The notes beneath the pieces are model-generated. The model saw nothing but the letters and a program-made list of their open reading frames with translations. It made no database searches and was not told the DNA's origin. A stretch of DNA of 64,000 nt from Flavobacterium sp. CF108 (GTDB taxonomy: Bacteria; Bacteroidota; Bacteroidia; Flavobacteriales; Flavobacteriaceae): the NCBI RefSeq assembly GCF_900129795.1, contig NZ_FQWW01000006.1, positions 310,001-374,000 of the forward strand, given 5' to 3'. Below, piece after piece: positions 59,968 to 64,000 of the stretch. Numbering within the stretch: position 1 is the first letter of the stretch; the number at the start of each line of letters is the position of its first letter. The translations under genes and the position numbers were made by a program.

Positions 59968-60627
59968 TTAGAAATACAATTTCTTTTCTAAAAATCTTTC
60001 TTTTGAAAAACTTGTTAGAATATCATAAGCACTTGATTCATTGTCTTCATGTCTTCTCCATACAAAATTAGCATACCAATCTGCAAGCCAGATCATTTTA
60101 TTATTTGTACTTTCTAAGAATTCACACGAAATATCCATATTAATTCCATTTCCCCAGATTTCCGTCTTTATGTAGTCTGGAAAGCTCTCTCCATGACTAA
60201 CTTTTATAGTTCTTTTATCTAAAACAATCTTTACATTATCATATTTAATGATTTCAGGTTTAAGCAACAAACCAAGTACATAATTGTAAAAGATATTTTT
60301 ATCCTTTCGTAAGGATTCAAAGACTTTTGATTTATTTACTGTAATTGAAATAATTTTAAATGAACTGCTCTTGACAATTATTTTATTAGTTACTTGGGAA
60401 GTAATAAAAGCACAATGTTCAGGAAGAAAATTAGCTCCTTTTTTCTCTATGTTCGGAGTTAGGTTATATTTTTTATAAATTTCAGAAATAAAGCGAGAAA
60501 TATATTTTTCTTCTTCATTAGATATAACGATACCGGTAATTGTAATAAATTTACTTGATCCACCATATCTGTTTGGTTTATCAAATTTCCATCCTAAATC
60601 GCCACTTTCATCAATGTATATCTTCAT
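59968..60627 (-). CDS. DUF3800-family protein
   Basis: A 219-residue protein with the DUF3800 signature at the start (MKIYIDESGDLGWKF, acidic residues at Asp5 and Glu6), then KIVLDKRTIKVS and MIWLADWYANFVWRR near the end. The fold is thought to be RNase-H-like, and members are often found in mobile or defence-type neighbourhoods, but the activity is unproven. The start codon follows 5 bp after a strong terminator of an upstream candidate small RNA (60633-60750), an unusual arrangement. Confidence 0.82.
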   Translation of the reverse strand: MKIYIDESGDLGWKFDKPNRYGGSSKFITITGIVISNEEEKYISRFISEIYKKYNLTPNIEKKGANFLPEHCAFITSQVTNKIIVKSSSFKIISITVNKSKVFESLRKDKNIFYNYVLGLLLKPEIIKYDNVKIVLDKRTIKVSHGESFPDYIKTEIWGNGINMDISCEFLESTNNKMIWLADWYANFVWRRHEDNESSAYDILTSFSKERFLEKKLYF

Positions 60628-60632
60628 GCCAT

Positions 60633-60750
60633 AAAAAAAAGGGCTAAGAAGCCCTTTGGTATTTTAAAAATAGCCCCTAAAAACGATGTATTTAGAATAC
60701 ATTTATGGTAGATGTTTCACCGCCACGTTGACTCAGGAATTACCTATTTA
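60633..60750 (-). ncRNA. Candidate small RNA or attenuating leader upstream of the DUF3800 gene
   Basis: Minus strand: a TATATTTG -7 box (60764-60757), then about 118 nt ending in a strong terminator AAAGGGC-TTCTTA-GCCCTTT plus T8 (60657-60633). Inside are an ATGTATT/AATACAT hairpin and GGTA/TACC and AAATAG/CTATTT pairings that could give a long irregular hairpin. The segment is GC-richer than its surroundings and has no ORF. Size, promoter, terminator and fold suit a small RNA such as a 6S-Flavo type, but that identity is a guess. The alternative is a terminator-controlled leader of the DUF3800 gene. Confidence 0.5.
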
Positions 60751-60804
60751 ATGGTGCAAATATAAGAATAAAAAATTAATAAATTTTATTTTGTAGGATT
60801 AATT

Positions 60805-61755
60805 TTAAATTTTAAAAGATTTTTGCTCTGCATCATTTAAAAAACTCCACGCCACAATACGACTATTTTTCTGCCCTTGTGACATTTCAATTGTTTTAAC
60901 TTCAAAAGCATTTACTTTTTTCAAAGTTTTGTAAATCGAAGAAAGATTCTCTTTTTTAGAAACCAAAGTCGTAAACCATAAAACTTGCGAAGCGTATTTT
61001 GCACTTTCATAAATCATTTGGGTTACAAAACCAATTTCGCCGCCGCTGCACCACAATTCAGCATTTTGCCCTCCGAAGTTTAAAACTAGATTTGTATTTC
61101 TTTTTTCTTTTGGATTTAGATTGGAAACTTTTCTCGAAGTACTTTTATTCGCTTCTTCTGCCGATGCGTGAAAAGGCGGATTACACATTGTGAATGTAAA
61201 TCGGTCTTCGGGAATTATAATATTTTTAAAGATAAATCGGGATTCTGTTTGTTGTTGTAAACTGATTGCATCGATTAATCTTGAATTAGCTTCGATAATT
61301 TTGCTGCAGTTTTCGATTGCTTTTTTGTCAATATCAGTCGCAACAAAACTCCAGTTGTAAATTGAATTCCCTAATATCGGATAGATTAAATTTGAACCTG
61401 ATCCGATATCTAGCCCTAAAACAGAATTTCCTTCTGGAATTTGATTGTTGTTTGTTTCGGCTAATAAATCAGCGATATAATGAATGTAATCGGCGCGACC
61501 TGGAATTGGCGGACAAAGATAATTTTTAGGAATATCCCAGTTTTGAATTTCATAATACGTTTGCAGTAAAGCTTTGTTTAAAGTTTTTACCGCATTTGGA
61601 TTAGCGAAATCAACAGTTTCAATTCCGTATTTATTGATGGAAATAAAAGCTTTTAATTCGGGACAATTTGAAATTAGAAGTTCAAAATCATATCGGGAAC
61701 GATGTAGATTTCTTGGATGTAAATTGTCTTTTTGGGAATTGTTTTCTGCTTTCAT
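60805..61755 (-). CDS. rlmF: 23S rRNA (adenine(1618)-N6)-methyltransferase
   Basis: A 316-residue SAM-dependent methyltransferase that modifies A1618 of 23S rRNA. N-terminal NLHPRNLHRSRYDFELLISN and VDFANPNAVKTLNKALL are typical of RlmF. The SAM motif is VLGLDIGSGSNLIYPIL, the catalytic NPPF motif is in MCNPPFHASAEEANKS, and ELWCSGGEIGFVTQMI follows. The length is normal. A TACCTTTG promoter box lies just upstream (61773-61780). Confidence 0.94.
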   Translation of the reverse strand: MKAENNSQKDNLHPRNLHRSRYDFELLISNCPELKAFISINKYGIETVDFANPNAVKTLNKALLQTYYEIQNWDIPKNYLCPPIPGRADYIHYIADLLAETNNNQIPEGNSVLGLDIGSGSNLIYPILGNSIYNWSFVATDIDKKAIENCSKIIEANSRLIDAISLQQQTESRFIFKNIIIPEDRFTFTMCNPPFHASAEEANKSTSRKVSNLNPKEKRNTNLVLNFGGQNAELWCSGGEIGFVTQMIYESAKYASQVLWFTTLVSKKENLSSIYKTLKKVNAFEVKTIEMSQGQKNSRIVAWSFLNDAEQKSFKI

Positions 61756-61772
61756 TTTGATTTATTTCGATG

Positions 61773-61780
61773 CAAAGGTA
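61773..61780 (-). promoter_or_regulatory. -7 box TACCTTTG for rlmF
   Basis: TAnnTTTG match on the minus strand, 18 bp before the rlmF start. Confidence 0.5.
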
Positions 61781-61892
61781 CACATTCCTTTTTTGGGATT
61801 CAGAATTCCGGAAGAATGATGTATTTAATGAGAATCTTTGCGTAAACCGGATTAAAATCCAGCCCTACAATATAAACCGAGCCTTCGGCTCT

Positions 61893-62555
61893 TTAATCAA
61901 AACATTCCATTAATAACAAATCACCGTTTGTGTGGTTTATAGTAACCAAACCATCTTTTGCTACAGAATTGCTGCTTCCGGTTCTGTAACCCATTGTTAA
62001 AGTGTCATTTTGTAGAGGATATTCTAGATTGGTAGAATAAATGCCGTTTACAACACCAATCGGAATCAAAGAAATTGGAGTTTTGGCAGTATACCATTTT
62101 TCGAATTTTGTTGGAAGCAAAAAGATTTTTGAGTGATCGTCAAGAATTACAATTTTAAGTAAATCTCTGTAACGAACGATATTAGTTAAGTTGGTAATCG
62201 TATGATCTGCGCGTCTTCCGGTTGCCCAAACTACGTTTACGGCAGGAATTTTTCTTTTAACTAAATAATCAAAAGCTTTTTCTAAATCGGTTTTATCCTG
62301 ATCCGGAGTGTGAACTATTTCAAGTGGATATTGTGACGTTTTATAAATTTCGGGATCAAAACCTCGGTCAAAATCTCCTAAAAGGACATCGACTTTAATG
62401 CCTAATTCAATCACTCTTTCTATAGCCGAATCTAAAACGATAACAAGCGGAGACCATTCTAGCAATTGTCCTAATAATTCAGGATCGCAGGCCGCTCCGT
62501 TTGCAATTATTAAAGCTGGTTCCTGATCGTCGCGAACTATGTGGTGTGATGACAT
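61893..62555 (-). CDS. thiN: Thiamine diphosphokinase (thiamine pyrophosphokinase)
   Basis: A 220-residue kinase that makes thiamine pyrophosphate from thiamine and ATP. The N-terminal catalytic domain shows ALIIANGAACDPELL, VDVLLGDFDRGFD (the GDFDS-type metal/ATP motif with Arg at the last position), PDQDKTDLEKAFDYL and VVWATGRRADHTITNL. The C-terminal beta domain follows with SLIPIGVVNGIYS and TGSSNSVAKDGLVTI. Its product is the cofactor of 2-oxoacid dehydrogenase E1 enzymes. A TACCTTTG box (62578-62585) gives a short leader with no room for a TPP riboswitch. Confidence 0.9.
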   Translation of the reverse strand: MSSHHIVRDDQEPALIIANGAACDPELLGQLLEWSPLVIVLDSAIERVIELGIKVDVLLGDFDRGFDPEIYKTSQYPLEIVHTPDQDKTDLEKAFDYLVKRKIPAVNVVWATGRRADHTITNLTNIVRYRDLLKIVILDDHSKIFLLPTKFEKWYTAKTPISLIPIGVVNGIYSTNLEYPLQNDTLTMGYRTGSSNSVAKDGLVTINHTNGDLLLMECFD

Positions 62556-62577
62556 GTGAGTTTTTTTGAATGTAGCG

Positions 62578-62585
62578 CAAAGGTA
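62578..62585 (-). promoter_or_regulatory. -7 box TACCTTTG for the thiamine kinase
   Basis: TAnnTTTG match on the minus strand, 23 bp before the start codon. Confidence 0.5.
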
Positions 62586-62629
62586 CGGCTTGAATTTTAG
62601 ATTTTAGAGTGTTGATTTTAGATTTTTTT

Positions 62630-62684
62630 GCCACAGATTAAAAGGATTCAAATGATTAATCCTTTTAATCTGTGAAATCTGTGG
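62630..62684 (+). repeat. Inverted repeat, 'CCACAGATTAAAAGGATT' family
   Basis: GCCACAGATTAAAAGGATTC and TTAATCCTTTTAATCTGTG with a short centre, then an extra GAAATCTGTGGC half-element. Confidence 0.68.
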
Positions 62685-62691
62685 CTAAATA

Positions 62692-63138
62692 TTATATATC
62701 CAGCAATCTTCTATGATAATTTATCTGCCCGACATGATAGGCTAAATGTGTCGAAAGGTGAACTAAGAAAAATCCGGTTGTCATTTCTTTTTCAAAAACG
62801 ATCTCAGGATATATGTTGCTTAAATCTTCTTCAGTTAAAACATCGAGCACATCATTTACAACGATAATTGTATTTTCAATTTTATCGATTAATTCTGATT
62901 TTGGAATATCTTTTAAGGAAAATTCTAAAGGACGATTTCGAATATATCCAGTTTTTCCAATTTGAGCTCCAATATAAGTATTGATGTTTCCAATTAAATG
63001 CAGTGTAAGATTTCCGGCAGAATTTGAAATGTTTTTATCTACAGCCCAAATTTGTTTTTCGAATTCATATGATTCAATTTCAAATTTAAGTTTATTTAAA
63101 TCTCTGTTAAAAAGTATTTTTAGTGTTTCGATTAACAT
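62692..63138 (-). CDS. DinB-superfamily protein
   Basis: A 148-residue four-helix bundle. The putative metal ligands are His47 (LTLHLIGNINTYIG) and the C-terminal cluster His127, His131 and His135 (FLVHLSTHLAYHVGQINYHRR). The HVGQI ending matches the DinB family. It is distantly related to 34238-34705. It lies 44 bp after the GyrI-like gene on the same strand; the three genes from 64000 to 62692 may form one unit. Enzyme activity is unknown. Confidence 0.8.
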   Translation of the reverse strand: MLIETLKILFNRDLNKLKFEIESYEFEKQIWAVDKNISNSAGNLTLHLIGNINTYIGAQIGKTGYIRNRPLEFSLKDIPKSELIDKIENTIIVVNDVLDVLTEEDLSNIYPEIVFEKEMTTGFFLVHLSTHLAYHVGQINYHRRLLDI

Positions 63139-63182
63139 GTTTTTTATTTGAAGATTAAAAAGAATAATTTGTAGACAAGCGG

Positions 63183-63665
63183 TTAATCTCTGTTTTTTAT
63201 CGGAATCCAGATTTCTTCTTCTGATTCCGGATCTTCTTTTTTGTACTTATGATCCATCACGGCAAAATGCGGCCTGTCGTCAACGGTGTATTTTGAATTC
63301 GGAAGCCATTCTGCAAAGATGGTATGATACGTTTTATGTCCTTCTGAAGCAGGACCGTAATGTATAAAAACGGCATATAAACCATCTGGAATAATTAAAG
63401 TTTCCATTTCTAATGGAACTTCGTCATAATTTCCGACTTCTACAGCAGCCCATTTCTGAAATGTTTTGCCTGGGTCAAAGTTATCAAAATGACCGTCAGA
63501 AAACACTTCAAGCGAATATAAATTCTCGTTAATTGTATTTTTGATTTGCTTTCGTTTTGGCATAAAATTACTCCACAACTGAAATGTTTTGTTTTCGATA
63601 AATGACATTTCAATGTATTGTCCGATCAGTTTTTTCTCGGTTAAAGTTTCAATTCTGGCTTCCAT
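63183..63665 (-). CDS. GyrI-like small-molecule-binding domain protein
   Basis: A 160-residue standalone effector-binding (SHS2/GyrI-like, AraC_E_bind) domain. It opens with EKKLIGQYIEMSFIENKTF. It continues with YSLEVFSDGHFDNFDPGKTF and KWAAVEVGNYDEVPLEMETL, then GLYAVFIHYGPASEGHKTYHTIFAEWLPNS and DHKYKKEDPESEEEIWIPIK, typical of the two-fold repeat. Relatives bind hydrophobic drugs or inhibit gyrase. No DNA-binding domain is attached. It is 6 bp downstream of the DUF4249 gene, so probably co-transcribed. Confidence 0.88.
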   Translation of the reverse strand: MEARIETLTEKKLIGQYIEMSFIENKTFQLWSNFMPKRKQIKNTINENLYSLEVFSDGHFDNFDPGKTFQKWAAVEVGNYDEVPLEMETLIIPDGLYAVFIHYGPASEGHKTYHTIFAEWLPNSKYTVDDRPHFAVMDHKYKKEDPESEEEIWIPIKNRD

Positions 63666-63671
63666 GTTTTA

Positions 63672-64000
63672 TTATTCTATTTTGAATTTTTTTGTTTGAC
63701 TTTCGCTAAGCGAAAAATAGCCTAAAGGATAATTTGCTTTATCGGTTGTATTGATGATGTTTCCTTTTACGGTTGCGGGCGGCGATTGAAAAGGCCCGCC
63801 AACATTACTGCCGGCAATACTTACCAAAATATTCATATAATTATAGTATTGCTTTGAAATGCCGAAATGTGTTATTTCTAATTCATCTCCGGCTTTGAGC
63901 TCGTCATCATCAGAAACACTAAAGAATTCATTTCCTTGAAAAAACTTATCTTCATCAACATAAAAATTAGAGGTAACTTTATTAGAGTACACATATTTGT
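63672..64000 (-). CDS. DUF4249 protein, C-terminal part (5' end outside the window)
   Basis: The frame is open to the edge of the window (reading K-Y-V-Y-S-N-K from the last bases), so a GTG at 63990-63992 is not taken as the start. The visible end contains NEFFSVSDDDELKAGDELE, VSIAGSNVGGPFQSPPATVK and GNIINTTDKANYPLGYFSLS, which match the conserved end of DUF4249 lipoproteins. These sit next to TonB-dependent receptors in Bacteroidota. Any receptor gene would be beyond the window. The gene is followed directly by the GyrI-like gene. Confidence 0.88.
   Translation of the reverse strand, partial: KYVYSNKVTSNFYVDEDKFFQGNEFFSVSDDDELKAGDELEITHFGISKQYYNYMNILVSIAGSNVGGPFQSPPATVKGNIINTTDKANYPLGYFSLSESQTKKFKIE

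Noticed and set aside
62556..62691. TPP riboswitch upstream of the thiamine kinase
   Set aside because: The promoter box is 23 bp from the start codon, and no TPP-box sequence is visible; the rest is an intergenic repeat.

Overview
The window looks like chromosome of a Flavobacterium-type member of the Bacteroidota. The DNA is AT-rich. Many genes are preceded by a TAnnTTTG box, the Bacteroidetes -7 element, instead of E. coli-type promoters. Gene content also fits: DUF4249 and DUF4349 lipoproteins, a Bacteroidetes-type DsbD, PhzF, DinB-like proteins and small lipoproteins. Intergenic spaces are crowded with palindromic repeats. I saw no rRNA or tRNA gene and no CRISPR array.

Layout. 1-3300: end of an unknown gene, a REP-associated tyrosine transposase (RAYT) surrounded by four copies of its palindrome, and small hypothetical genes. 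3.3-10.9 kb: a FAD/Fe-S D-lactate-type dehydrogenase, an amino-acid permease, and a Cys/Met-metabolism PLP lyase divergent from an Lrp-family regulator. 11.2-11.7 kb: an antitoxin gene followed by a frameshifted ParE-like toxin. 12-21 kb: lpdA, a lipocalin lipoprotein, DoxX, DUF4349, pabB, and tilS overlapping dsbD. 21-26 kb: amt, a Gfo/Idh/MocA oxidoreductase and a ComM-type ATPase. 26-34 kb: an ABC-F ATPase with a start-codon hairpin leader, a four-gene minus-strand group (esterase, GNAT, unknown, NTF2-like), an ArsR regulator with two SRPBCC genes and clear operators, PhzF, and a lipoprotein. 34-38.6 kb: DinB-like, secreted and membrane proteins, and an unrecognised gene pair.

38.7-41.9 kb is a small islet bounded by a perfect 55-bp direct repeat that contains the lysA terminator. 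It holds an AlkZ-like winged-helix protein, a B12-binding radical SAM gene intact except for two in-frame TAA codons, and a MazG-like protein. 41.9-51.5 kb is core metabolism: lysA, gltD, gltB, sucC. 52-64 kb: a DUF1456 protein, an oxoamine-synthase-like enzyme next to a dipeptide epimerase, an esterase, a TerB-like protein, uvrB, an alpha/beta-hydrolase lipoprotein, a DUF3800 protein with a candidate small RNA or leader just upstream, rlmF, a thiamine pyrophosphokinase, DinB-like and GyrI-like proteins, and the end of a DUF4249 gene.

Metabolic links: amt with gltB/gltD form an ammonium import and assimilation set; lpdA and sucC serve 2-oxoacid oxidation and the TCA cycle; lysA and the epimerase touch peptidoglycan precursors and recycling. 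At least ten intergenic repeat families are present, several as nested inverted repeats. Only one has an evident partner enzyme in the window (the RAYT).
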